Source of the DNA: Nostoc sp. C052
GTDB taxonomy: Bacteria; Cyanobacteriota; Cyanobacteriia; Cyanobacteriales; Nostocaceae
Assembly: GCF_013393905.1 (NCBI RefSeq)
Contig: NZ_CP040272.1
Coordinates: forward strand, 4,026,001-4,090,000
Direction: 5' to 3'
DNA: 64,000 nucleotides
Shown: positions 32,377 through 40,957 of the stretch, in pieces
How the letters are laid out: each line of letters begins with the position of its first letter
Position numbering within the stretch: position 1 is the first letter of the stretch
Position numbers and translations under genes: made by a program
The notes under the pieces: generated by a model
The model's database searches: none
What the model saw: only the letters and a program-made list of their open reading frames with translations
What the model was told of the DNA's origin: nothing

Positions 32377-34467
32377 TTACTCAGCACTCCTAAACACTCT
32401 CACTGCCTGAGTTGGTATCCATACAGTAAAAATTGAGCCAATACTAACAGTTGATTCTACTTCAATTCGACCCCGATGGAGTTGTACAAGTTGTTTCGTT
32501 AAAGCTAGTCCAACTCCGGTGCCTTCGTAGCGGCGGCGATAGGGTGTATCGAGTTGCTGAAATTTCTCAAACAGTAATGGTAATTGTTCTTCAGGAATAC
32601 CAATTCCGGTATCTTCCACTTGAAAAATAGCAGTGTCATCTTCCACCCAAAGACGTAAGGTAACGCTGCCATTTTCAGGGGTGAATTTAATCGCATTAGT
32701 TAACAAATTCCAGAGAATTTGTTCTACTCTTTCTGCATCGCCGATAAAGCGATCGCGACTGGGATCGATTTGCAAATCTAATATGAGATTAATTTGTTCG
32801 CTTGTTGCTTTTTTTCGCAGTGACTCTACAGCATTTTGAGCAACATTCACCAAAGAAAATTCCGAAATATTTAAAGCTGTCTTCCCAGCCTCGATTTGCG
32901 ATAAATCGAGGATGTCATTAATCATTTCTAATAAATGTTCTCCACTATCGTGGATTGTTTGCAGATAACCCCGTTGTCGTTGACTCAATTCACCCAAAGG
33001 CCAACGTAGTAACGTCGAAGACATCCCAATCACATAAGTTAAAGGCGTGAGCAGTTCATGACTGATAGTAGCGAGAAACTCACTTCTGAGACGGTTAGCG
33101 GCTTCAGCAGCAAGGAGAGCATCACGGAGAGCTATTGTCCGCTCAATCACTCGTTGTTCGAGATTTTGTTTTTCTTGGGTAAGGGTTTGCATTAACTCAG
33201 CTTGGTGAATGGCGATCGCTAATTGTTCGGCGATCGCAATCAGCAAGTTTTTTTCGCCATCATTCCACTGATGGGGGCGATCGCACTGATGAGCAATCAA
33301 CAATCCCCACAGTTTGTCTTCAAAGATAATCGGTGCAGCGAACTTAGCCTTAACTTGGCATTCCCTTAAAAAATTCAACAAACACTCTTCCAAAGCATAA
33401 GTTTTTTCGACATCATCCACAGCTAAGGTAAAGCCTTGGCAATACTTCTCCCAACATTGAGAGGTTCGAATAAAACAATTTTCTTCTGTGTAATTCAATA
33501 CCGACCTAATCGCATCTGTAGCGCGGGCTTCATAGACAATATAACCTCCATATTGTTGGTAGTCTTCTAAGAGGGTTTTATTATTAACTGATACAAAAGG
33601 CGAGTGTTCACCGTTGTTTTCATGTATAGCAAAATAGATTTCGCAAGGTTCCGTAACTGATAGTTCCATACCTGTTGCCAGTGCCGTTTCATTTAAGGGA
33701 ATAGTGTCAGACTGGTATGGTTGAGTACTAACTTGGGAACCTGCAAATTTATAAATTACTAATCTGTCTAATTCCAGAAACTCACGCACCTGTGTAATCG
33801 CTGTTGCCATAATGACAGGCAAATCCAGGCTTTTGCGGATCTGTGTTGTTACCTGATTCAACAACCGCTCTTGGGAAATCTGTTTTTTTAAAGCATCTTC
33901 CACTGGCTGACAGATATAAACTGCCGGATCAATCGGGCTTGGAGGTGTTATTATTTCTTGGTTTGGCTGAGTTAGGAGATATTCTAATAGCAACAGCGTA
34001 AATTGACTTTGGAGTGTGGCATCATTGGGTCTAATAATTTGCTGATAGCGTTCAAGATTTTGGTGAGTATCAGAATCGCACTTAAATAAATCTCTCAATT
34101 CGCAGACAAAAGAAGCGATCGCCTCTAAATTAAACGTCAACTGAGTATTGAGTGAGTGCTGAGTGCTGTTAGCGGTAGCGGGGCGTTTAGCCCGTGGGGA
34201 GTGAATTTCCTGCCCCTCTGCCCCTCTGCTCTCCTCCTCCTCCTCAAAGGTTCCTACCAAGAGCGCACTAAATTGCTCAGAAACCACTAGCGTAAACCTT
34301 TGCCTTTGCCACTTTACAGGTATGTAAATCCGCACCAACACAACTTCTGTCAGTATCAGAGCGGTACTTCCCACCGTTTGAGCCATCTGTTCTAACAACA
34401 CCCCAAGCTGATTAAATACAACAATAGGCAAGGTTCGAGAAAAGCTCAAATCAGGAGAACTAAGCAT
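32377..34467 (-). CDS. Sensor histidine kinase with phytochrome-like GAF domain
   Basis: 696 residues. N-terminal about 190-residue region without a clear family, then a GAF domain (about residues 210-430), a HisKA box (FLATISHELLTPL) and a HATPase domain with DTGIGIP and GTGVGLAL motifs. The GAF ends in the phytochrome-like WGLLIAHQC. The position that binds bilin in cyanobacteriochromes holds Cys but is followed by Leu, not His (EECLLNFL), so chromophore binding is uncertain. No receiver domain is seen; the partner regulator is unknown. Residues about 74-110 are encoded by repeat DNA (34141-34250). Divergent from cobN with a 94-bp gap. Confidence 0.85.
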   Translation of the reverse strand: MLSSPDLSFSRTLPIVVFNQLGVLLEQMAQTVGSTALILTEVVLVRIYIPVKWQRQRFTLVVSEQFSALLVGTFEEEEESRGAEGQEIHSPRAKRPATANSTQHSLNTQLTFNLEAIASFVCELRDLFKCDSDTHQNLERYQQIIRPNDATLQSQFTLLLLEYLLTQPNQEIITPPSPIDPAVYICQPVEDALKKQISQERLLNQVTTQIRKSLDLPVIMATAITQVREFLELDRLVIYKFAGSQVSTQPYQSDTIPLNETALATGMELSVTEPCEIYFAIHENNGEHSPFVSVNNKTLLEDYQQYGGYIVYEARATDAIRSVLNYTEENCFIRTSQCWEKYCQGFTLAVDDVEKTYALEECLLNFLRECQVKAKFAAPIIFEDKLWGLLIAHQCDRPHQWNDGEKNLLIAIAEQLAIAIHQAELMQTLTQEKQNLEQRVIERTIALRDALLAAEAANRLRSEFLATISHELLTPLTYVIGMSSTLLRWPLGELSQRQRGYLQTIHDSGEHLLEMINDILDLSQIEAGKTALNISEFSLVNVAQNAVESLRKKATSEQINLILDLQIDPSRDRFIGDAERVEQILWNLLTNAIKFTPENGSVTLRLWVEDDTAIFQVEDTGIGIPEEQLPLLFEKFQQLDTPYRRRYEGTGVGLALTKQLVQLHRGRIEVESTVSIGSIFTVWIPTQAVRVFRSAE
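34141..34250 (-). repeat. Repeat-derived insertion in the sensor kinase
   Basis: TGAGTGCTGAGTGCTG, GCGGGGCGTTTAGCCCGTGG and CCCCTCTGCCCCTCTGC units, typical of gaps between genes in this window, are read as a Glu/Ser/Arg/Ala-rich linker in the N-terminal region. Confidence 0.75.
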
Positions 34468-34561
34468 TTGCAGTCATTTTGGTAAGAAGGGGCTGAATGC
34501 AGGGAAAAAAGTTTCTTTTGATTATGTACTAACCAACAATTTAAAACGGTAACACAGGATT

Positions 34562-37500
34562 ATGCATCGTATAAGTAGCACATCGGGTGGATGGAATCAG
34601 TCAGAAGGTTTAATTTTTTTAGAACAAACTCCAGCACCTTTCGTGTTGATTACGGCTGCTGATACCGACATTCAAACCTTGGCAGCTGCGGTTCCCAAAT
34701 TACCTATAAGCTTTCCGGCCTTAAGAGTCGCCAACCTGTTGCAGTTGCAGCAACAATTAAGTATAGATACTTATGGAGAGCAGGTTTTAGAACATGCCCA
34801 AGTAGTTATTTTACGCTTGTTAGGAGGACGCTCTTATTGGGGTTATGGCTTAGAAGTAGTGCAAGAAATTGTGCAACGTAATGGTAGAACCCTCATTGTA
34901 ATGCCAGGGGATGACGCTTTTGATCCCGATTTAATTTCCCAGTCTACCGTGCCCTTGGCTATTGTTAACCAAATATGGCAGTATTTTAGCGAAGGCGGTG
35001 TGGAAAATTTCGTTAATGCTCTGCAATTTATCTCCGATAGTTGTTTATCAACTGCATACAATCCTGCGCCACCTCAGGCGATTCCGCGTGTGGGATTGTA
35101 TGAGTGGGGATTGGGGACTGGGGATTTGGGAAGGGGAGAGTTACAAATAGATTCATCCACCTCGGAACTGGATTCATCCACCTCGGAACTCCGTTCATCC
35201 ATCTCAGAACTGGATTCATCCACTTCAGAACTGGATTCATCCACCTCAGAACTCCGTTCACCCACCTCAGAACTCCGTTCATCCACCTCAGAACTCCGTT
35301 CATCCACCTCGGAACTGGATTCATCCACCTCGGAACTGGATTCATCCACCTCAGAATCTCAAATCTCTCAATCCCCAGTCCCCAGTCCCCAATCCCCAGC
35401 CCCCAATCCCCAATCCCCAATTCCCAAAATCGGCATCCTTTTCTACCGCGCTCATTATTTAGCGGGAAATACTAAAGTAATTGATGCTTTATGCGAAGCT
35501 TTGGTACAGAAAAATTTACAACCAGTGCCAGTATTTGTTTCTTCATTGCGTGAACCTGATGTGCAAGTTGAATTGAGTGAATTTTTTCAACCCAAAGAAG
35601 CCGAATCAATCGCTGTGCTGCTAAATACTACCAGTTTTTCTCTAGCACGCTTGGAAAGTGAAACACCCCAAACCGAACTTTGGCAAAAATTAGATGTACC
35701 TGTATTGCAGGTAATTCTCAGTGGCGGATCAATTGAGCAGTGGGAGTCACAGTTTCAAGGGCTTTCTCCCCGCGATATTGGGATGAATGTGGCGCTACCA
35801 GAAGTAGATGGGCGGATTATTACTCGTGCTGTGTCTTTTAAAGCATTGCAAACTCGTAATCCCCATTTAGAGACAGATGTGGTAATTTATGAACCAGTGA
35901 GCGATCGCATTGAGTTCGTTGCTAAACTAGCAGCAAATTGGGCGCGTCTCCGTTCCAAGCCGCCCCAAGAGCGGCGAATTGCCCTGATTCTGGCAAACTA
36001 CCCCAACCGCAATGGCCGCCTCGCCAATGGTGTAGGACTCGACACCCCAGCGAGTTGTGTAGAAATCCTGCAAGCTTTACATCAAGCTGGGTATGAAGTA
36101 GAAAATCCACCTGCTCAAGGAGACGAGTTGATTCAACGGCTGACATCTGGCGTAACCAACGATCCAGAAAGTAGAGAATCGCTTCCAGTACACCAAAGTG
36201 TTTCTTGGGAAGAATACCAAGAATATTTCGCTTCATTACCGCCAGCAGTACAGCAAGGTATTAGTGAACGTTGGGAAATGGGGCAAGGTGCGGGAGGCAA
36301 AGGTGAAAACTCTTCTCCCCTGCTCCCTGCTTCCTGCCCCTCTGCCTCTATCCCCGTTCCCGGAATTCAACTCGGCAACATCTTTGTGGGAATTCAGCCA
36401 GCAAGGGGTTATGATAATGACCCCAGTTTGAATTATCATGCGCCGGATTTAGAACCAACCCATGATTATTTAGCTTTCTACTATTGGGTTAGAGAAACCT
36501 TTGGTGCTGATGCTGTAGTTCATGTAGGAAAACACGGAAATCTAGAATGGCTACCGGGTAAAAGTGTGGCTTTATCGAGTAATTGTTATCCAGAAGTAGC
36601 CTTCGGCGCACTTCCCCACCTGTACCCGTTCATTGTCAACGATCCTGGTGAAGGTTCCCAAGCCAAACGTCGCGCTCAAGCGGTGATTATAGATCACCTC
36701 ACGCCGCCGATGACTCGCGCGGAACTCTACGGTTCTTTGCAACAGTTAGAAAATTTAATTGATGAGTATTATGAAGCCGACAGTTTAGATCCTTCGCGTT
36801 TGCCAGTGATTCGCGATCGCATCCACGAACTGGTAATCAAAGAAAATCTCCATCTAGATTTGGGAATCCAAAATGAAACAGAAATTTTTAATTCGGAATC
36901 TTTAATTTTGAATTCTATCGGTGGCTATCTGTGTGAATTGAAAGAAGCCCAAATCCGTGATGGCTTGCATATTTTTGGGCAATGTCCCCAAGGAAGGCAA
37001 CTGCGAGATTTAATAGTAGCGATCGCTCGCATCCCCAATCGCCATTCTCCAGGCATTACCCGTGCGATCGCTCAAGACTGGGGACTAGATTTCGATCCCC
37101 TCACAGCCGATTTGTCAATGACTAGCGGTGAATACTCAATAGTCAATGGTACACAATGCCGCACCCTCGGCGATATCGTCGAAGTCCTAGAAGAAAATGC
37201 CGCCCTTTTAGTAGAACAACTAATAAATCAGGACTCAGAATTCAGAATTCAGAATTCTGAACTCCTAACTCCTCACTCCCCACTCAGCACTACCCTTAAC
37301 TGGATACGCGATCGCCTCCTCCCAGCCTTACAAAAAACCCCCGAAGAGATCACCCATTTATTACACGGACTCGATGGCGGTTACGTCCCCAGCGCCCCAT
37401 CTGGCGCACCCACACGCGGCCGCCCAGAAGTTCTACCAACAGGGAGAAACTTTTATTCTGTAGATATTCGTGCCATTCCCACAGAGACAGCTTGGGATAT

Positions 37501-38797
37501 CGGCAGAAAAGCCGCCGAAACTCTCGTAGAATATTACACTCAAGAACATGGTGAGTATCCCAAAACACTAGGCTTATCATTGTGGGGAACAGCCACCATG
37601 AGAACAGGCGGTGATGATATAGCCGAAGCCTTGGCTTTACTCGGAGTTCAACCTGTATGGGATGGTGCAGCGCGGCGAGTAGTAGATTTTGAAATTTTGC
37701 CCCTAGCGATTTTAGGGCGTCCCCGTGTAGATGTCACCTTGCGAATTTCGGGATTCTTCCGTGATGCTTTTCCCAACTTAATTGACTTATTCGATCAAGC
37801 AGTATCAGCAGTAGCAGACTTAGATGAACCGCCAGAACAAAATCCTCTAGCGGATGCAGTTCGCCAAGAGACTGATTTGTGGACAAGCCAAGGATTAACT
37901 TTAGAAGCAGCCGTGGTGCGATCGCGCTATCGCATCTTTGGTTCTCGCCCAGGTGCTTACGGCGCCGGACTCCAAGGTTTAATCGAATCGCAAAACTGGA
38001 CAGATGACGAAGATTTAGCCCGCGCCTACATTAACTGGAGTTCTTACGCCTATTCTTCAGGAAACTTGGCAGGTGAGCAGGTGAGCAGGGGAGCAGAGGA
38101 GCAGGGGAGCAGAGGAGCAGGGGAGCAGAGGAGCAAAGGGGGAGAAATTCTTCCTAATTCCCAATCCCCAATGCCCACTCCTAACTCCTCACTCCTAACT
38201 CCTAACTCCCCACTCCCCTCCCCCGAAGCCTTCAAACAACGCTTGTCCCAAATGCAAGTTGTCCTGCACAATCAAGACAACCGGGAACATGACCTACTCG
38301 ATTCTGATGATTATTACCAATTTCAGGGTGGCTTAACAGCAGCAGTGCGTTCTCTACAGGGAAAAAATCCTCAAACTTATTTTGGAGATAATTCTATACC
38401 CGCCCAACCACGCGTTCGCCAACTGAAAGAAGAAATTGCACGGGTGTATCGTTCTCGCGTAGTTAATCCCAAATGGATTGCAGGAGTTATGCGTCACGGA
38501 TACAAGGGAGCCTTTGAAATGGCAGCGACAGTAGATTATCTCTTCGCCTACGATGCTACAGCTAAATGTGTCGAAGATTACATGTATCAAGGGATAGTAG
38601 ACGTTTATTTACTTGATCCAGTTGTTGTAGAATTTATCCAGGAAAAGAACCCTTATGCTCTGCGTGATATTGCTGAAAAATTATTAGAAGCACATCAGCG
38701 CAATTTGTGGGAGGATGTAAATATAGGAACATTAGAAGCTTTGAGGAACCTAGTACATCAAGCTGAAGCAGTTATCGAAGAAAAATCAATGGTGTAG
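34562..38797 (+). CDS. cobN: Cobaltochelatase subunit CobN with repeat-derived insertions
   Basis: 1411 residues. CobN is the large subunit that inserts cobalt into hydrogenobyrinic acid diamide; its relatives include magnesium chelatase subunit ChlH. The family block HVGKHGNLEWLPGKSVAL and the C-terminal HGYKGAFEMAATVDYLF block are clear. The protein is longer than the usual size of roughly 1250 because at least four stretches of intergenic-type repeat are carried in frame (35100-35425, 36283-36350, 37228-37292, 38072-38218). None breaks the frame. A weak fifth site (NETEIFNSESLILNS near residue 770) looks similar. A peptidoglycan-binding gene starts 9 bp after its stop. In cyanobacteria CobN-type genes can take part in cobalamin synthesis even where other aerobic genes are missing. 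Confidence 0.92.
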   Translation: MHRISSTSGGWNQSEGLIFLEQTPAPFVLITAADTDIQTLAAAVPKLPISFPALRVANLLQLQQQLSIDTYGEQVLEHAQVVILRLLGGRSYWGYGLEVVQEIVQRNGRTLIVMPGDDAFDPDLISQSTVPLAIVNQIWQYFSEGGVENFVNALQFISDSCLSTAYNPAPPQAIPRVGLYEWGLGTGDLGRGELQIDSSTSELDSSTSELRSSISELDSSTSELDSSTSELRSPTSELRSSTSELRSSTSELDSSTSELDSSTSESQISQSPVPSPQSPAPNPQSPIPKIGILFYRAHYLAGNTKVIDALCEALVQKNLQPVPVFVSSLREPDVQVELSEFFQPKEAESIAVLLNTTSFSLARLESETPQTELWQKLDVPVLQVILSGGSIEQWESQFQGLSPRDIGMNVALPEVDGRIITRAVSFKALQTRNPHLETDVVIYEPVSDRIEFVAKLAANWARLRSKPPQERRIALILANYPNRNGRLANGVGLDTPASCVEILQALHQAGYEVENPPAQGDELIQRLTSGVTNDPESRESLPVHQSVSWEEYQEYFASLPPAVQQGISERWEMGQGAGGKGENSSPLLPASCPSASIPVPGIQLGNIFVGIQPARGYDNDPSLNYHAPDLEPTHDYLAFYYWVRETFGADAVVHVGKHGNLEWLPGKSVALSSNCYPEVAFGALPHLYPFIVNDPGEGSQAKRRAQAVIIDHLTPPMTRAELYGSLQQLENLIDEYYEADSLDPSRLPVIRDRIHELVIKENLHLDLGIQNETEIFNSESLILNSIGGYLCELKEAQIRDGLHIFGQCPQGRQLRDLIVAIARIPNRHSPGITRAIAQDWGLDFDPLTADLSMTSGEYSIVNGTQCRTLGDIVEVLEENAALLVEQLINQDSEFRIQNSELLTPHSPLSTTLNWIRDRLLPALQKTPEEITHLLHGLDGGYVPSAPSGAPTRGRPEVLPTGRNFYSVDIRAIPTETAWDIGRKAAETLVEYYTQEHGEYPKTLGLSLWGTATMRTGGDDIAEALALLGVQPVWDGAARRVVDFEILPLAILGRPRVDVTLRISGFFRDAFPNLIDLFDQAVSAVADLDEPPEQNPLADAVRQETDLWTSQGLTLEAAVVRSRYRIFGSRPGAYGAGLQGLIESQNWTDDEDLARAYINWSSYAYSSGNLAGEQVSRGAEEQGSRGAGEQRSKGGEILPNSQSPMPTPNSSLLTPNSPLPSPEAFKQRLSQMQVVLHNQDNREHDLLDSDDYYQFQGGLTAAVRSLQGKNPQTYFGDNSIPAQPRVRQLKEEIARVYRSRVVNPKWIAGVMRHGYKGAFEMAATVDYLFAYDATAKCVEDYMYQGIVDVYLLDPVVVEFIQEKNPYALRDIAEKLLEAHQRNLWEDVNIGTLEALRNLVHQAEAVIEEKSMV
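35100..35425 (+). repeat. 21-bp tandem repeats plus CCCCAATC repeats inside cobN
   Basis: About ten copies of a 21-bp unit (GATTCATCCACCTCGGAACT and variants) encode SSTSELD/SSTSELR heptads. They are flanked by GGGGATTGGGGACTGGGG before and by CCCCAGTCCCCAATC runs after. The unit is open in several frames on both strands, which is why false reading frames appear here. Confidence 0.92.
36283..36350 (+). repeat. Repeat-derived insertion in cobN, second site
   Basis: GGGCAAGGTGCGGGAGGC and CTCCCTGCTTCCTGCCCC-type runs encode a Gly/Ser/Pro-rich loop between the conserved SERWEMG and PVPGIQLGN blocks. Confidence 0.7.
37228..37292 (+). repeat. Repeat-derived insertion in cobN, third site
   Basis: TCAGAATTCAGAATTCAGAA and CTAACTCCTCACTCCCCACT units encode SEFRIQNSELLTPHSPLS. 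Related units lie between genes at 43060-43085. Confidence 0.75.
38072..38218 (+). repeat. Repeat-derived insertion in cobN, fourth site
   Basis: GGAGCAGAGGAGCAGGGGAG and CCAATCCCCAATGCCC / TCCTAACTCCTAACTCC units encode about 49 residues before the conserved PEAFKQRL block. Confidence 0.85.
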
Positions 38798-38806
38798 GAA
38801 ACAAAT

Positions 38807-39949
38807 ATGGAAAATCTTGCGTATTTGCACCTAGCTTTCGCCTACGAAGACAGCACACCCAGTGAATTGGTATCCCTCAGTTCTTTGTTTAACAAAGCAG
38901 CTGCGCCAGACTGGAAAAGGCTTTCTGGTAGGGCTTGGAAGTATATGTTGCCCCTTGCTCTGTCTTTATCTATTCTTGGTGCTGTGAGCAGCGTCATGGC
39001 ACTAGAAAAAGGCGATCAAGGCCCTTCTGTCAGAAATCTACAACAAAAGTTAAAAACAGCAGGTTTTTACCAAGCTTCTGTTAGCCAAGTATATGACGTA
39101 TCCACACAAGAAGCTGTACGGCGCTTCCAAAAGGCCGCTGGTTTACCAGTGGATGGCATTGTTGGAGCAAGCACCCTGCAAAAATTAGAAAGTTGGCAAG
39201 CCAAAAAGTCCACAGTTGTGGCAACTACACAAACTAAAAAAACTACTGCTGTAAGTGAACAGGCTAAAAAGCCTAGTACTACTAGTTCAGTTAGTTCAGC
39301 CGCCAGCAAACGCCGCAATCCCAACTACCTTGCTAAGGGGGATGAAGGTGAAGATGTGAGAGCTTTGCAAGAACGGTTAAGAGTTGCCGGCTTTTATTAC
39401 GGAAACGCCACAGGAATATTTGGTCCAATTACCGAAGAATCTGTTAAACGATTCCAAGATTCTTACAAATTAAGCGTTGATGGCATTGCAGGCCCAGCAA
39501 CATTACGTAAACTGCCAGGAGTTGGCATTGGTGATGGAGAAGAGGCTCCTAAAAAGGTAGTCAATCGAGACAAGCTTCGTGTAGGCGATCGCGGTGAGCC
39601 TGTTAGAATCCTTCAAGAGCAATTGATCCAGGCAGGATATTTAGAGGGAGAGCCAAATGGCTACTATGGCCCCTTTACTGCTGATGCTGTAAAGAGATTT
39701 CAAGCAGCTAATTTCTTAACAGCAAGTGGTGTTGCTGGCCCAACCACGCGAGCTAAGTTATATAGCTCAGTTAATACCACTAGCAAAAGCGAATTTAATA
39801 CCCTAGAAATCCAAACTCGACTGCGGGAGCGGGGTTTTTATAAAGGCAAGCTGAATGGTGTAATGGCAGATGACACCAAAAAAGCGATTAAACAAGCCCA
39901 AGAATTCTATGGCATCAGTCTCAAGGATCTTAAGAGCGGACGCTTTTAA
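38807..39949 (+). CDS. Peptidoglycan-binding repeat protein (alr1690-like)
   Basis: 380 residues. A cytoplasmic head of about 45 residues, one hydrophobic segment (about 47-66) acting as signal or anchor, then three clear PG_binding_1 repeats (DxGxxVRxLQ ... AVKRFQ ... VDGIAGPATLRKL pattern, near residues 68-125, 176-235 and 258-310) and a shorter fourth at the end. The repeats are joined by Lys/Thr/Ser linkers. AGGAAA precedes the ATG and cobN stops 9 bp earlier, so the two are probably co-transcribed. It converges on furA; in Anabaena PCC 7120 read-through from the equivalent gene makes an antisense RNA to furA. Confidence 0.87.
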   Translation: MENLAYLHLAFAYEDSTPSELVSLSSLFNKAAAPDWKRLSGRAWKYMLPLALSLSILGAVSSVMALEKGDQGPSVRNLQQKLKTAGFYQASVSQVYDVSTQEAVRRFQKAAGLPVDGIVGASTLQKLESWQAKKSTVVATTQTKKTTAVSEQAKKPSTTSSVSSAASKRRNPNYLAKGDEGEDVRALQERLRVAGFYYGNATGIFGPITEESVKRFQDSYKLSVDGIAGPATLRKLPGVGIGDGEEAPKKVVNRDKLRVGDRGEPVRILQEQLIQAGYLEGEPNGYYGPFTADAVKRFQAANFLTASGVAGPTTRAKLYSSVNTTSKSEFNTLEIQTRLRERGFYKGKLNGVMADDTKKAIKQAQEFYGISLKDLKSGRF

Positions 39950-39958
39950 CATCCGCTT
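39933..39958 (+). terminator. Weak hairpin at end of peptidoglycan-binding gene
   Basis: AGCGGA/TCCGCT stem around the stop codon, followed by only TTTGG. It is a poor terminator, which fits read-through into the furA antisense strand. Confidence 0.35.
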
Positions 39959-40081
39959 TGGTGTCGTTAGTATCAGTTCCCAACTGGTTGCTTGCCTCCA
40001 GTAACAGCAAATTACGAACTGCTCAGAATTCCAATTCTTTGGTAAATTTGAGTAGTTTCGTCTTATTTATCCACCCAAGTG

Positions 40082-40537
40082 CTAAAGCGGCATCAGTGCC
40101 CGTTGGCACTTGGGACATACTGCATGAATAGTCATTTGACAGTCTAAGAGGTGAAAACCTTCTTTTTGAGCGGTTTTTGACCCAATTTTTAAAATTGAAT
40201 CATTTTTAAACTCAATAGTTGAGTTGCATCTAACACAAATTAAGTGATGGTGATGATGAGGATAGGGCTGGTTGATCTCATAATGCTTATGTCCCTCGCC
40301 CAATTCTAGTTCCCGTAAAATTCCCATCCTGGCCATCAACTTCAAAGTCCGATAAATAGTTGACAGACTGATCCCTTCACCATCAGTTTCTAATCGATGA
40401 TAAAGATCCTCCGCACTCAGATGTTCTCCTTGCGGAAGTTCTTGAAAAATATGTAAAATTGTTTCACGCTGGGGAGTTAAACGCCAGCCTCGTTCGTTCA
40501 GTTCTGCCTTGAGTGAAGTAGTTGTGTAGACAGTCAT
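40082..40537 (-). CDS. furA: Ferric uptake regulator FurA
   Basis: 151 residues from the ATG at 40537 (MTVYTTTSLK, the start of known cyanobacterial FurA); a TTG 18 bp upstream is in frame but unlikely. Winged-helix DNA-binding domain (GWRLTPQRETIL, STIYRTLKLM), His-rich HHHHHLICVRC metal region, and a CVRC plus CPKC pair. The Cys-Pro motif in the last is linked in Anabaena FurA to haem binding and redox sensing. FurA represses iron uptake genes under iron-replete conditions and controls itself. An inverted repeat just upstream (40546-40572) may be its operator. Neighbours sigC and the peptidoglycan-binding gene match the Anabaena order. Confidence 0.93.
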   Translation of the reverse strand: MTVYTTTSLKAELNERGWRLTPQRETILHIFQELPQGEHLSAEDLYHRLETDGEGISLSTIYRTLKLMARMGILRELELGEGHKHYEINQPYPHHHHHLICVRCNSTIEFKNDSILKIGSKTAQKEGFHLLDCQMTIHAVCPKCQRALMPL

Positions 40538-40545
40538 ACTAATAT

Positions 40546-40572
40546 TTCTCAACAAAGCTCTTTAGTTGAGAA
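40546..40572 (-). promoter_or_regulatory. furA: Putative FurA autoregulatory operator
   Basis: Perfect 8-bp inverted repeat TTCTCAAC-N11-GTTGAGAA in AT-rich sequence, ending nine bases before the furA ATG. FurA is known to repress itself in Anabaena; assignment as a Fur site is inference from position. Confidence 0.45.
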
Positions 40573-40906
40573 TATAACAAATCTTGGGAGCAATTTGCAA
40601 CAATCATTGCCTATTGAGAATTTGTACTAAATATTTAAGAACAATTCATCAAATCTTGATCAAAATTCAAGTAATAAGCTGTAGTGCATTTAATTTGCAT
40701 ACAGTTAATAGTTAGGATACTTGTAACCATTGCATCCCTTGACGTTGAATTTTGCCTAAGTTAAATTTGAATTGTCTAGTTACTCCCGACCTTCAAAATA
40801 TGTGAGCAAAGATTTGGGGAAAACTCTTGTACAATTTAATGCTAATTATTTGCTGTAAGCCTATAAAAGGCTTTTAGACTGGGGATCAAATCAGCCTTTT
40901 GTCCCT

Positions 40907-40945
40907 AGTCATTTGTCAAGTGTAATTTTCTAATGACAAATGACT
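40907..40945 (-). terminator. 12-bp inverted repeat after sigC
   Basis: AGTCATTTGTCA (40907-40918) and TGACAAATGACT (40934-40945) form a perfect stem. TGACAAATGACTAA is then repeated up to the sigC stop. It could act as a terminator but lacks a strong U-run; it may simply be a repeat palindrome. Confidence 0.45.
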
Positions 40946-40957
40946 AATGACAAATGA

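Larger units (their letters stand above)
40538..40957 (-). other. Gap between sigC and furA
   Basis: 420 bp holding the furA promoter and putative operator, a small hairpin AAGCCT-ATAAA-AGGCTT (40857-40873), and the inverted repeat after sigC. I see no gene. Confidence 0.5.

Noticed and set aside
35028..35475. Four overlapping reading frames on both strands within cobN
   Set aside because: They come from the 21-bp tandem repeat and CCCCAATC runs, which lack stops in several frames. CobN is continuous through the region.
40538..40555. Upstream TTG start for FurA
   Set aside because: Known FurA begins MTVYT; the extra residues overlap the putative operator.
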